A stretch of DNA of 64,000 bases. Source: Epiperipatus broadwayi. Taxonomy: Eukaryota > Onychophora > Udeonychophora > Euonychophora > Peripatidae. The DNA is taken from contig JAQFVV010012400.1 in the NCBI GenBank assembly GCA_028023455.1, positions 13,029,748 to 13,093,747 on the forward strand. Direction: 5' to 3'. A model generated the notes under the pieces. The model was given only the letters and a program-made list of their open reading frames with translations, was not told the origin of the DNA and searched no databases. Positions 49,430 to 61,499 of the stretch are shown here, in pieces (the first letter of the stretch is position 1; each line of letters starts with the position of its first letter). Made by a program: the position numbers and the translations under genes.

Positions 49430-50265
49430 TAAATTACAATATAATAATTCGTCAATTGCTAAAACAGAATCTAATAAATAAAATAACTATTGCCAAGCAC
49501 TTTCAACTCCTACGAGTCGTTATCAAGGCAGTATAAAAAATCATATTTTTCTCCTAAGTGATAAATTCAACATTTTATTGCATTGGCCAGGGACAATTAA
49601 TTGGAAAGCTGGTTAATTTTGAATTCATAGCACAAGATGAATTTTGTTTAAGATATGATTCTTTAATTTTGCGCTTTTTATCGTGTGTTTCATGCATTAA
49701 TATTGTAAAATCCTTTGGACTACATATATGGCCCTGTACTACTTTGATGAACATAAAATGTCTAATAAACTATATCATCTTCTCTTGCTCTATTATACGT
49801 ATATTTATATTGTTGAAGGTAATATTTAATATTTGTCTTGGTTTCCCCAACGTATATTGCACTACAATTTATTTGTGGACATCTAATATTATTACTCCCT
49901 TAGAATTATTTATTAATCTATTAAGGTTAGGCGGATCCTCCATGTCAATTGGAAATCTTTACAAAACTTTTAGTATCTTTTTATTAATATTGGGAATAAA
50001 AGCTAATGACATCCATGGTCTATTCACATTTACATTACCACTATTATAACTTTGTTTATTATGTTTCAATACAATAGATAATAGCCATTGTTTATTATAA
50101 CCTACTTGCATCAAATCTTGCATATAATAATATTATCTTTTTTAAACATTTTATTTGAACACAGTCGTTGATTACTTGTTAAAAAAGTTCTAAAACCAGC
50201 CAATTTGTATGTTAAAAGAACATTAGATGTTGGATGAATATAATCTCTATTATCTGTATGATTTT
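49430..50265 (-). pseudogene. Penelope-like fragment, inverted left copy
   Basis: On the - strand the same protein is read: RDYIHPTSNVLLTYKLAGF, NQRLCSNKMFKKDNIIICKI (50111-50265), and further left CPQINCSAIYVGETKTNIKY, where the Gly missing from the right copy is kept. It begins just downstream of where the right copy has YADD, so it is truncated slightly more. Stops and frame changes are frequent. The long open frame on the opposite strand (49558-50049) is its shadow. Confidence 0.75.
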
Positions 50266-50274
50266 TTTTTTTGT

Positions 50275-51136
50275 AGATAATATAGAACAGCAAATTATGC
50301 ATCCCATATTTGTAAAAAATGAGAATACATTGTATTGTAGATATGCGGATGATGTTTAATATACGGGCAACCGGGACATTATAAAACAATTTTTTGATAG
50401 TTTGCAGAACCAGGATGGTTTAGTTTGGACAATAGAGAGAGAGAGAGAACAATTCTAGTATAAAATACCTGGATTTGCAAATATCATGTGTGAATGATAG
50501 ATTGGTATATAAAATGGTTGTAAAGTATCTAGATAATAGAGGTTATATTCATCCAACATCTAACATTCCTTTAACACACAGATTGACAGGTTTTAGAATT
50601 TTTAAGACATAATCAACGACTGTGTTCAAATGAAATGTTTAAGAAAGATAATATTGTTATATGCAAGATTTGATACAAGTGGGTTATAATAAACAAAGGC
50701 TAGTATCTATTGTATTGAAACATTATAAACAAAGTTATAATAGTGGTAATGTAAATGTGAATAATAGACCATGGATATCATTAGCTTTTATTACCAATAT
50801 TAATAAAAAGATAATAAAAGTCAAGATTTCCGATTGTTATGGAGGACTCCGCCTAACCTTAATAGATTAATAAATAATTCTAAGGGAATAATAAGTAAAG
50901 GGGATAAAAGCAGTGTGGGGTATTCTATTAGATGTCCACAAATAAATTGTAGTGCAATATATGTTGAGGAAACCAAGACGAATATTAAATATCGTTTTCA
51001 ACAACATAAATATACATACAATAGAGCAAGAGAAGAAGATACAGTTTATTCGGCTATTTATGTTCACCAAAATACTACAGGCGATATATGTAGTCCAATG
51101 GATTTTACAATATTAATGCATGAAACACATGCTTAA
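50275..51136 (+). pseudogene. Penelope-like reverse transcriptase/GIY-YIG fragment, right copy
   Basis: The reading starts in the reverse-transcriptase palm: HPIFVKNENTLYCRYADDV, with the YADD catalytic motif at 50342-50353, then an immediate stop. Further on are YIHPTSNIPLTHRLTGF and NQRLCSNEMF-like pieces in shifting frames. The last open part (50834-51136) has YSIRCPQINCSAIYVEETKT, then NIKYRFQQHKYTYNRA. 'C..C...IYvGeT...i..Rf.qH' is the GIY-YIG endonuclease that ends Penelope-like polyproteins; here the usual Gly of 'YVGET' is Glu. The fragment lacks the N-terminal reverse-transcriptase fingers and is dead. Confidence 0.75.
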
Positions 51137-52879
51137 AAATGCAAGATTAAAGAATCATATCTTATACAAAATTCTTCTTGTGCTATGAATTCAAAATTAA
51201 CCAGCTTTCCGATTAGTTGTCCCTGGTCAATGCAATGAACTGTTAAATTTATCGCTTAGAGAAAAACATGATTTTTTATACTGCCTTGATAAGGACTCTT
51301 AGGAGTTGAAAGCCCTTGGCAATAGTTATTTTATTTATTAAAGATTCTCTGTTTTAGCAATTGACGAATTTGTATATTGTAATTTGATAGTTTGAATATA
51401 TTTGTTTTATTTTCATTAGGCATTAATTTGATTGCTAAATATATTTAAATTTTTTGGGGGGCTTTGGTAAGTGATAGGTGGCTTCATTCTACAGTCAGAT
51501 CACAGGTTTTACTACTACCACCTTTTTATTTATTTATTTATTTTTTTACCATGTAATTTAGCTAATTATAAGCATGAAATTACTGTATTTATGATATTAC
51601 AACTTCTTAGATAACTATTTATAGATTTTTTTTTTTTGGAAAATTTGATTTAAATATTGATTTGAAAATAATATGATTGATTAATTATCTGATGCTGATT
51701 CTGATGTGCATTCTAAACTAATATCATCATTTGGAATAAAACTTGATGAAATGAACTAAAAGTTATTTTAGAAACACATGTAAAAAGTTTTTCGACAATT
51801 ATTAATTAGATTTATTCAAGAGAAGTTGTTGCAGTAATAATACATCTTTTAAATTCATTGTTATTAATGATATGAAAATTTTATAATATTTATTTTTAAA
51901 TGCTATTCATGACATTAAAAAATAATGAACTGTCAACTTTTGAATATCATGATTCATTAAGAATTTCTTCTAATAATAAACATTAGTAAAATGAAATGCA
52001 TTTAAGCTATTTTGTAAAAAACATACAAATTTTAATGATAGCATCCAGGAGTTAATTCACTAAATCAATTCTGAAATTTTGAGATATGCTACAGAACTTG
52101 CCCAATGATTAAAACTTGTCAGTGAGGTTAAATTTCTAACTATGATTTTACAATCACCTATTTCTTTTAATACTTTGGTCTCTTTTAGCTTGCTTGCTGC
52201 TTTTTTAAATTTTTTTATTTCTTTCTGTCATCTTGCATTTAACACTGTTCTGGTGATTGTGAGTTCTAGTTGGGAAGAAGACCTATGAGCTACTTGGATT
52301 ATGAGATATGAGGGCAGTTAATAAATTATATTTTAGTATTGAAGTAAAGACTTAAGAGTTTTTATTTGCATTATTTATTTCTACTTTTATTACTTCCAGA
52401 GTGATTTCTCCTTCATTTTCACTCTGTGTGTGTATATATATGTATATCGAGATTATGTATATTGTAAAGTTATAAAGAAAATTATGTTTTTTATCAGTAA
52501 GCAGTAAAAATAAGTTTTGCTGTATTTATTTTTTGACAAACTTTTGGATTAAAAACCTTTTAAAATTGATAATCTAGAGCAGTGTTTCCCAACCTGTGGT
52601 ACGCGATTTGCTGGTTGGTGGTACACAAAAAATAATCAATAATGGCGGACATATAAAAAAAAATTAAATCATAAAAATATAGAAACGTTTTTTCCTATAA
52701 TTCATAAAAATTATTTTAATTAATAATATTATACAGTAAAGTTGTTTATTAATGTTAATGATAAAATTGAAAGTATGATTAAGAAATTAGATTTTTGGAA
52801 ACAGTAATATATATATTCTAAGTATCGAAAACAATCAACTGGAAGTATTCGAAACTCTACATATTTTTTTGTTTGAAAA

Positions 52880-53354
52880 TAAGGTTACTCTGTCTCAAGA
52901 TATACGAGAAAATATAATAGCACATTTAACAGGATTAAAAATGTCTTTCATGAAATATTTTCCAAAACTCGAAAACATAAATGATAATTGAATTTCAAAC
53001 CCCTTCTATGCAGAAAATTTAGAAAAAGCTACATCATTATCAATAAAGGATAAAGAAAATTCAATAGAATTATCATGTGACAGAACTTTACAAGTAGAAT
53101 TCAAACGACACAATCTAATTAATTTTTGGTTAAACATTAAAGAATATGAACAACTTTCTGAGAAAACTCTTAAATTATTATTACCGTTTACTAGTACGGA
53201 ATTAATAGGAAGAGCTTTTTCTTCATATATTTTTTTAAAAAATAAGTATCAAAACAGATTGAATGCAGCTGTAGACTTAAGGGTATACCTCGCATCTTTT
53301 GAACCAAATTTCAAAAAATTACGTTGTTCGAAACAAGCACAAAGATCTCATTAA
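52880..53354 (+). pseudogene. hAT transposase C-terminal fragment (ZBED5/SCAND3-like)
   Basis: In one frame: GLKMSFMKYFPKLENINDN, a stop at 52989, then NPFYAENLEKATSLSIKDK, SIELSCDRTLQVEFKR, LINFWLNIKEYEQLSEKTLK, LLLPFTSTELIGRAFSSYIF, NKYQNRLNAAVDLRVYLASF and a terminal stop at 53352. This is the dimerisation (hAT C-terminal) domain as in ZBED5- and FAM200-related transposases: 'LPFtst..cE.gFS....ik.K.RnrL....dLr..ls...p'. The conserved Cys-Glu before 'FS' is missing. No catalytic core is present upstream, so the element is not autonomous. Confidence 0.85.
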
Positions 53355-53480
53355 ATTTATTTTATAAACATATTTGATTATGATAAGAAAATATACTAAT
53401 TGGTTTTTTATAATTTTGTGTTTTTATTAAAACCAATTATTAGTTAGTAAACGAAATCATGACAAAATAGTAGATAAAGA

Positions 53481-53759
53481 ATGAGTCGGATCAAGGCAAA
53501 TCAATCTAAATTATTTAATTTGAAAGAATGTATCAGAAAAGGATCATACCCAGAAATTAGACTCTCATTAATTCTTGATCATCTATTGTGGATTACTAGA
53601 TGTAAGTTAGTATTTAATCATCAAAATTTTAATTCTATTAACTTCATGCTGAACAATATAAAGAAAACAAGAACAAGAGATAGCCTGATAGCCCCTGAGG
53701 TTATTTTTACCATGACTTGGGACATGCTGGATTTATCCTCTCCATGGCCCAACCAATAG
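53481..53759 (+). other. Open reading frame of 92 codons inside hAT element 2, unrecognised
   Basis: It reads MSRIKANQSKLFNLKECIRK, then LILDHLLWITRCKLVFNHQN, and ends SPWPNQ. The codon use and amino-acid mix look like real protein, unlike the AT-driven open frames elsewhere. 'LLWitRckLvFn' is reminiscent of the region after the reverse transcriptase in some LINEs, but I cannot assign it. It is not part of the usual hAT transposase, so it may be captured sequence or a small nested insertion. Confidence 0.35.
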
Positions 53760-54372
53760 CAAGATGCTCCGAAAAAGAGAAAACAGATTCAAATTCGGGA
53801 AAACCAAATGAAGGAATGAGAAAACACTTTGAACAAAATATGTACCAAATATTATCTTTAATGTAATAATGTAATCTTTAATAAATTATTTTGGGAAAAA
53901 TATGAAACTTTGAACAAACACATACATATAAATATGTTACAAGTGCATTTATAATTTCAGTGAGTTTATAATCTGGCCTGACGTTTAGGCATGTTTCAAT
54001 GTAATTTGTCTCATTATGAGATGTGAATACATACATGGTCACCCTATAATATTTATAATGCAAATAAAATAACACACTCGCAATAACAAATTTCACGAAA
54101 TACAATCATTTTTACGAAGTGGTACAATTTAGCGTGATGTACTACCAAGTGGTATGCGAGCCAAAAAAGGTTGGGAAACACTGATCTAGAGCATATAAAA
54201 TCTTTTATTATCGAGTCATTGAAAGTTTTTTTTTTGATTAGCATGCCCAAGCTATTATTTTGGATTTGTTTTAATAATATTTTAATTTTTTTTTGTATTT
54301 CACTGATTATTGTGATTTTGTTTAAAATTTTTAATCATTTGGATTATTAAAATATTTTTATAATGAAGTGTT

Positions 54373-57300
54373 ATTTATTATATTGTTGAGATATCATAAA
54401 TTAGTTATATATATATGTATTCTAGTTTAGCACATGTTAAACTGATAAGATTATAATTTTATTAATAAATATATATTCATATTTTCAAAATTTTACATAT
54501 ATGAAATTTATATAATTTTATGGCTTTACTTTATAAATTACCTTTTTTTTTAATGCCATTTGAAAAATCTTTTAACCCTCTCTCTATTTACTTACTGATA
54601 AAAATTTGTGTCAGTATTTGTTTAATAAAAATATATTTTTATTTTACATATTTTCATAAAAGTATTAACATCTTTTTGTATGTAACTAACTACATGATAT
54701 ATAAAGAATTTAACACTAATTGAGAACTTCCCATTTCAATTTTTCTAAAAAAGATTTAAATATTTAAAATAAAAAAATTTAAAAATATAATTTGTTTACT
54801 AAAATCATTATTTTATCACTGAAGTTTTTAAAAAAACCCACCTAGTATTTAATTTTTTTAGTAACAATTACCAGTGTGTGTGTGTGTGTAGCATTTGTAG
54901 CAATAAAGATGTCACTAATAAGTAAGTGCTGCAGACACACTTCTATTCTAGAGATCTTTCGATAGCTATGCTCATCAGGTTCATAACATTTGTTACAATA
55001 TAAAGATATACACGGCAAGCATTATAATAAAATATAAAAATAAAAGTAATACTATTAATAAATCAAGAGGAGGAGAAATCTCAACTCACTCTAGCAAAAG
55101 TAAAAGAATCTTAATATTGTAAACATATGCCATTGAGGTTACATGTACATTTCTTCTACAATGATCTAATACAACTGCTATTTTTTTAAAATCAATCTTC
55201 TAAAGATCTTCTGAGCATCTCATTGCTTTAATCAAATACAATCATTATTTAATTCTTATTCAATTTTAAAATATTTCTTGAAAAATCTATGCCACTTAAG
55301 ATACATCTTTGAATGTAAAATTATATTAAAATAAATAATAAATTTAATAATATGGTCCATTAAATTAAATCGGCATTTTAGGGTAATATGATCTCAGAAA
55401 TCCGTTTGGCTTTTTAAATTTATTCATTGTTGAATGGTATCCTAGTTAATAAAATAAATAAGATATACTGTTCCTAAGCTAATGTCTTATCATAATTATG
55501 GCAATAATAATAGTATTATTAACTTAAATAAAATACAACATGATCTCTTAATTTTAATCATCCTAAACATATTAGAATAAATCTACATAAACATCTAAAT
55601 ATGAGCTAAATCTTATCATAAAATAGTAAATATGATCTTCAAATATGAAAATGACTTTAGAATAAAATGCATAGTGATATGATATAAGCAAGTCAAATAA
55701 ATTAAAGTGATCCAAATAACATCAAATTGGGATACTTATTAAGTAAATGTATTCTTTTTAGATGTTATATTAATGCTTAAATAATTTAATAAAATGAATT
55801 TAAATGTCATGTATACTTTTAGCAAATATACTTAAAATAATTGTATAATATTTTATAAGCATTTAATTTTTGTTCAGTATGTGAAAGGATTTTTGTTTGA
55901 TAAGTGAGATGATGGGAAGAAACAACTATGAAATTTTTTTTAAATATAACAACAAATATTTATTTACAGGAAGACAAAACAAAATTACAAATAATACCAT
56001 ATTTGAATCCACATAGCCAAAAGTTTTACAATGTCACTTCTTCAACAATTTATAACTGAAGGATTAAAAATAAAATTGTTTTATTAAAAAAAAAATCCAT
56101 TGGATTAAGCAAAAATAATCCAGTGTATTACAATAACTTTATTGTTCAACTAGTCGATAGTTCTCATTTATCAATTCATTCATATCATGATGATAATTTT
56201 GATATAAGTAGTGTCCCTTTTATGAATATTTAGCATTTTCAATAATAATAATATCAGCTTATTAATCCAGCATTAAAGGAATTATAAGACAGATGTATAT
56301 TGTTTATTTATGCATGAAATAAACTTAAATTTTAAAATTAAATTATTTATCATACTTAGTTATGATAATTGGCAAAGCTTCAATATAGGACCGACACATT
56401 TCTATGTATTATCAAGATTTTAAGCCAACCAAGAATGCTATAGAGGTAAGGTAGAATTCCTCAATAACTTGATAAAACCACTAAAATGCCAGATAAAGCC
56501 ATGGTAAAATCTTACACGTGCTTTATTAAAATACTATAAACTACAAACACAATTCATCTTCAATAATAATAAAGTAAGGCAAAGTGAAAGTATAATAGCA
56601 TAGCTCATAAGCCGCATCTATTTTTGAGGGCTAATAAAGGATATAGGATTTTGTCACTAGTCAGAAAAAATAATGAGAATGCACATCAAGGACAAAATAC
56701 TAATTAGAAATTGCCTTAAAAATAGAGAGAGCCTAAGTTACAATTCCTAAAAATATATGCTATAAGCATATAAATGCTAGCAAGTCAACAAATAATAAGA
56801 GAGAAACAATGCTACCATTTTGAAAAAATAGGCTAGCAAAATAATGGTGGAGATTCACACTATCATCTTTAAATATACTGGCATATAAAAGCACTTCTAA
56901 AATAGAGAAAGAATAAATCTAATATCTAACAAAAATATAACAGCTAGAAAGTGGGAAATATGATAAATAATATTAATGCCAAATATAGCTCTATTAACCT
57001 TAGGCAAGAAATAATCATAAAATACATCATTAATATACTTTTTATTCAGCTTACAGCATAACAATTTACCTTCATAAATAAATTATTCATATTTTAAAAG
57101 GGAGACACATATTATTTTAAAACATGTGAATATGATAAAGTATTATTCTGAAAATTTTAACGTCTAATATTTTAAAATATAGCATATAACATGAAAATAA
57201 TATGCACATAAATCAAAATAGTATAAAAATCATAATACAAATAAATTCAATCTTTTACCATCAAATAAATAATATCTTGCTTTCTTTTTGAAACACTCTC

Positions 57301-58999
57301 CACTAAACTTGAATATGAAGAAGCACATTGGCAACAAATCTTGTGGACAGCAAACGTATCCATTATATGACGATATAACAGATATTAAAATCTAGAGTAG
57401 AATGCATTTCTTTTGGATATTGTTAGTAAATTTAAAATAGTTTTGTTAACAAATATATGATTCATTCTATGACCATTCATTAAATATCCTTAGTAAGATT
57501 TCAAATAATTCTGCTAGCAATTTTAGAATTAAATTTATAGCCATTCATTAAATACATTCATGGGTTTAAATTATAATAAATGTTCATAATACTGCAGTAA
57601 ATATACCTTGAGTATTTGAACTCGGGTTTTAAATTAATACATTACAAATTATTTAAATTTGTAATAGCAATGTAGATATTATATAATAAAGTACTTCTGG
57701 AAAATAACATCAAGTATTAAATTTTGCAGCAGAAAGTATTTATTTCAAATATCAGATCTGCAACTTCTGCAGTCTCCATAAGTAACGCACGGAAGAAATA
57801 ATTTGCAAGTTTAAAACATTTTGCAGGCGTTTATAAATCTTTAAATGTATTAGTTATTTAAATTTATTAAATATAATGCCATTTTACAGGTAAATTTATA
57901 TTTTCAAAATTTTCTCATGTGAAACATTTTTAAATTTCACATATTATTTAATAACACTTCGTTGTAGGTGATTTTCATTATTACCTCCTGAAAAAAAAAA
58001 AGTTTTTTTTTTACTCTTTCAGAGGGAGAAATGGAAATAGTCACAATTAGTAAAATTTTCTCATGCTGTTTTTCCAATAATAATAATGTTAATGTCTTTT
58101 ATTTAAATATAGCACAATAAATTATTTTATTCAAGTTTAAATTATTATTAATTTGATATTCTTTTATGGATTTTAATCATTAATAAATATCTGGAATACA
58201 CATATTCGCTTTTATCAATAAACAGTTCTTATCTAATCTCTTCTGATTAGTTTGAATCCTTAACCTATTTATTGCTAGGGAAAGTTGTTAATCAGAAATT
58301 ATCTAATTATTTCATTTTACAATAAATCAGTGATTATTTAGACATTCTTTAATTAATTAAAACACTTCCTGGTTGAATCCAAATAATTAATTAAAACTAC
58401 AAAAGACCAGGATAAAATTAAAACATTACATAATTAACATTTATATTATATCTTTAATCAGTCAAATATTAATACAATTTAATATATTTATTCTTTGTTT
58501 TAAATCAAGACAAATAACTCTGAATAGATTTTAAATTGTTTCTAAGAATATTTTAAAAATAATATTAAATAAGTATAATATTTATTCATTCATTCACTAC
58601 TTTAAAATTCTAACTTTAATTACTAGCTTTATTAAACTCTTTCTAATTATATTTGTCTAAAATATTTAGCTAAAATATCCTTTAACATTAAATAAAATAT
58701 TACAGGTTTAGTTTTAATACCAGTAAACCAAATATAGGGGTTGAACATGGTTTCTTAACTTTAAAAATTAATATAAGCTTTTTCAAATATTCTAACAATT
58801 AAACTACCACTAAATTAGCATTATTAAGTTAAAATTGCATTGTTTATCATTGACATTTTTAAATATTTAAAGACTTTAGCATCTTGAACATTTATTTAAG
58901 TTAAAATTCTTATAATTTAGACTATGTAAAAATCACTACAGATAGAATAAGCTCTTACATAAAAATTATAACATTATTGTGTATTAGCAATTATTTATT
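54373..58999 (+). other. Intron sequence after the duplication
   Basis: AT-rich, with a TG microsatellite at about 54874-54890 followed by a hammerhead-like segment. From 55000 to 59000 I see no protein motif, terminal repeat or exon. The remaining laminin-G2 exons of the neurexin gene are not here. Confidence 0.55.
54940..54990 (-). ncRNA. Hammerhead-like core, probable Penelope-like element tail
   Basis: On the - strand a full CTGATGA core (54978-54972) is followed by a short self-complementary segment (GC-ATA-GC-TAT-C) and GAAAG (54960-54956). Then come AGA/TCT pairing and a possible CTA cleavage triplet. Stem I pairing is poor in my reading. The neighbouring TG repeat and the tail-like sequence suggest a Penelope-like remnant. 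Confidence 0.4.
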
Positions 59000-59399
59000 C
59001 ATATCAGAATTAAGCTATATAATTTTTTTTATTTTTAGATGCTTTGGCACAAAATTCGACTTAACATTTAGCTGCTGCCAAAGCTAAAAGTTATAATTCC
59101 CTGTAATTTATAGGAAAATTTTTTTTTAACTAACACATAAAAAGTATTAAAACAATTTATTAGAAGAAAAATTTCATCACCATTACTATATGTCTAAATA
59201 TAATCAATTTCATCTTACACTAAAGTCAACAATTAATTTTCTACAAAAAAAAAAAAAAAAACTGATTTATTTATTCATCTTTTCCAGTGAGGATAAAGTA
59301 TAGGTTGTGCGATGTAAATGTATTTCACTGTTGTCTTAATTAATTTTTTAATTATATAGGATTGTTTGACCAATGCAGCTTTTCATCTTGCACTTAATT

Positions 59400-59990
59400 T
59401 TAATATTGTCATTATCATTTTAATAATAATGCATAACTCAAATGAGATATGTTCTACAAAGAAAACCATCATCATCCTACATCTAATCTTAGCATCAAAT
59501 AACACTGCCTTTCTAACATCAAATTGATTAAATAAGAAATGTTTCTTAAAAACAATTTTCATTTTGCACTTGATTTTTCTGTTTGCTAAGAACTTTGTAT
59601 TAATATTAGAGAAATCAAATCAAATAGACTTTTTAGAAATAAGTTTCATTTTATAGTTAATTTTCCCTTTGATAGATAACTTTTTATCACATCAATTAGA
59701 CAAAATGGATATCTTAGAATTAATTTTTATCTTACAATTAATCATTTTAATAATTGATAATTTTTTATCAATATTAACTGAATCAAACAAAATAGATTCC
59801 TTCAACATTGATTTCAACTTATAATTTATTCTTGCATTTGCTAACAATTTCTCATTAATTTGAGATTGATCAAATACAGTAGATTTATTTGAAATAACCT
59901 TCATTGTGCCATTAATTTTTGTATTTATTGGTAATATCAACATTAAATAAATTAAATATAATATTCTTAGTAACATTTTTCATCTTACAA
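59400..59990 (-). repeat. Tandem repeat encoding a roughly 28-residue unit
   Basis: On the - strand successive units read like 'tvFDQSQINEKLLANARINY KLKSMLKES', then 'ilFDSVNIDKKLSIIKMINC KIKINSKIS', then a third and fourth in neighbouring frames. Each has FD, then IN.KLL, then INyK.K. At DNA level the repeated themes are aaataga.ttc, then ttcaacttataatt, and gctaacaatttc. The unit is about 85-90 bases. It forms the C-terminal part of the gag-like remnant. Confidence 0.6.
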
Positions 59991-61330
59991 TTTATCTTTT
60001 TATTAATGAATAAAATTGTCAACACTAAATGAATTAAATAGGCAATATTTAATTTGATTATTCATCTGATATTGAATTATTTTTTTATCCAACTCATGAC
60101 TATTGCCTAACTTCTTGAACTTAAGTGCTGTTTCAGGAATAACATAATTCTTAATTAAATAGGATTGTATCCTAGTACAAGAAATTTTAGATTGAATATA
60201 ATCTTTGTGATGAGTTATTGAAATATTATGATTTTTAAGTCTAGTCCTTAAATAACTAAACTCATCTGTCAACTCCCATTTAGGGGGGTAGAAAATGATT
60301 TTTTTTATATATTCTAAATTTGTCTTATATTAGGAAATATACTTTTTATTCTTTACTAATTTATTAGAATGATTTTCAATATTTACAGTATCATTTTGAA
60401 CTTCATTTAAAAGCAATAATTATTACCTGATGATTCTTCTGTTTCTAAATGATTTACTGACTGCTCTGTTAGAGCCATCGTATTCTCTGGAAAATTTCTA
60501 CACTATGGAATGATCTACATCTAGTACTTTACTCACCTCAATTATTTCTAATTCTTTTGACTGTTTCTGAACTAATTGAACTTTTAGTTTCCTCAATTTG
60601 ATCTATCTGTTCCTCTTCTGTGTCTACTGGTATACTTTTCTCACTAGTTTGAGGTTCTATTTTACATTCTACATCTGATACTTTAATTTCTTCGATTATT
60701 TTTAATTCTTTTAATTGATGCTCTTGCAACTCATCTGACTTAGATAAAATTACTTTCTGAGAGTATTATTGTTTTAATTAGAGGTTCAATTTCCTCTTTT
60801 TGAGAGTCCTTTACTGTTGTAACTGGAGTGTCTACACTCAATACTTTAATATCTTCAATCACTTGTAACTCTTAATTGCTGTTTTTGTGATTCTTCTGAA
60901 CTAACAGAACTATTTTCTAGGGCAATCTACAATTTGAGTTTTTTTTTTCCTCTTTTTTAGAATCTTTTATTTCTACAACGAAGTTAGTAAAGTTTCTATA
61001 ACAGATTCTTTTGAATTTAAATTGTTTTCTGGCATTGTTTTAATCTCAGTTTGGGGTTTTATCATTTCTAATGGATACACACTAATACCTTCCATACCTT
61101 TTTCTAAATGTTCTTTATTCTCTTTCCATGATTTAGTAGATTCTCCAATTTTTCTCATACATTTAGTAAGAGATTCTTTCATCTCTTTTAGTATCAAATT
61201 CATTAAATTTATTAAGAGATTTTTTTTTATCATTTTTCATCTCTTTCATAAATTTCATTAGGTCTTGTGAACTAGGGGATGATGCAACTTGGATCTCTCC
61301 CATATTATTTTTATTTTTCAAATTACTCAT
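59690..61330 (-). pseudogene. Gag-like protein remnant, frameshifted
   Basis: The start at 61330 gives MSNLKNKNNMGEIQVASSPS, then SQDLMKFMKEMKNDKKK. A frame change at an A run near 61220 leads into ESLTKCMRKIGESTKSWKEN and EHLEKGMEGIS. Further left are acidic segments (KIIEEIKVSDVECKIEP.., DTEEEQIDQIEETKSSIS) and then FKKLGNSHELDKKIIQYQMN. The charged, coiled-coil-like start ('LmkFMkEMk') and position after the primer-binding site fit a retrotransposon gag. At least four frame changes show it is dead. No zinc knuckle (CCHC) was seen. Confidence 0.45.
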
Positions 61331-61499
61331 GACAGCTTACTAAACAAAATTATAATTTCAATAATATTATCACACTAATTTTCAACCCATTTTATAAATT
61401 TATTGTTAATAACCTATCTAAACACAAAAGATCTAAACATCAATTATCAAAGTATCAAAATTCTCCACAACAACCATTTTATGGATTAATAATTTTAAA

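Larger units (their letters stand above)
49391..51383. mobile_element. Head-to-head pair of Penelope-like elements
   Basis: The insertion is bounded by an exact 12-base duplication TTGATAGTTTGA (49379-49390 and 51384-51395). The uninterrupted site is seen in R1 at about 45738. The left half (49391 to about 50265) is an inverted copy of the right half. Outer ends such as AATAACTATTGCCAAG and its complement, and tcatagcacaaga/tcttgtgctatga, match across the whole length. Both halves encode the same protein end, facing outward. Inverted, 5'-truncated double copies of this kind are characteristic of Penelope-like elements. Confidence 0.8.
52580..54183. mobile_element. hAT element 2 (1.6 kb) in R2
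   Basis: The ends are CAGTGTTTCCCAACCTGTGG and, from the other side, CAGTGTTTCCCAACCTTTTT, followed by a 'ggtacgcgat / ggtatgcgag' inverted segment. The exact 8-base duplications are ATCTAGAG (52572-52579 and 54184-54191). It contains a transposase C-terminal fragment. Its target site is the same intron position that hAT element 1 occupies in R1. Confidence 0.9.
48903..54372. repeat. Tandem duplication, right unit (R2)
   Basis: This is the adjacent second copy of R1, colinear once insertions are removed. It carries the Penelope-like pair (49391-51383) and hAT element 52580-54183. It lacks the RTE and the Merlin-like element of R1. About 2.9 kb of R1 (roughly 42620-45510) has no counterpart in R2 around 49080. 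Confidence 0.85.

Noticed and set aside
49558-50049. Open frame of 163 codons on the + strand
   Set aside because: It lies opposite the inverted Penelope-like copy, whose - strand shows the GIY-YIG residues. The + strand product has no family features.
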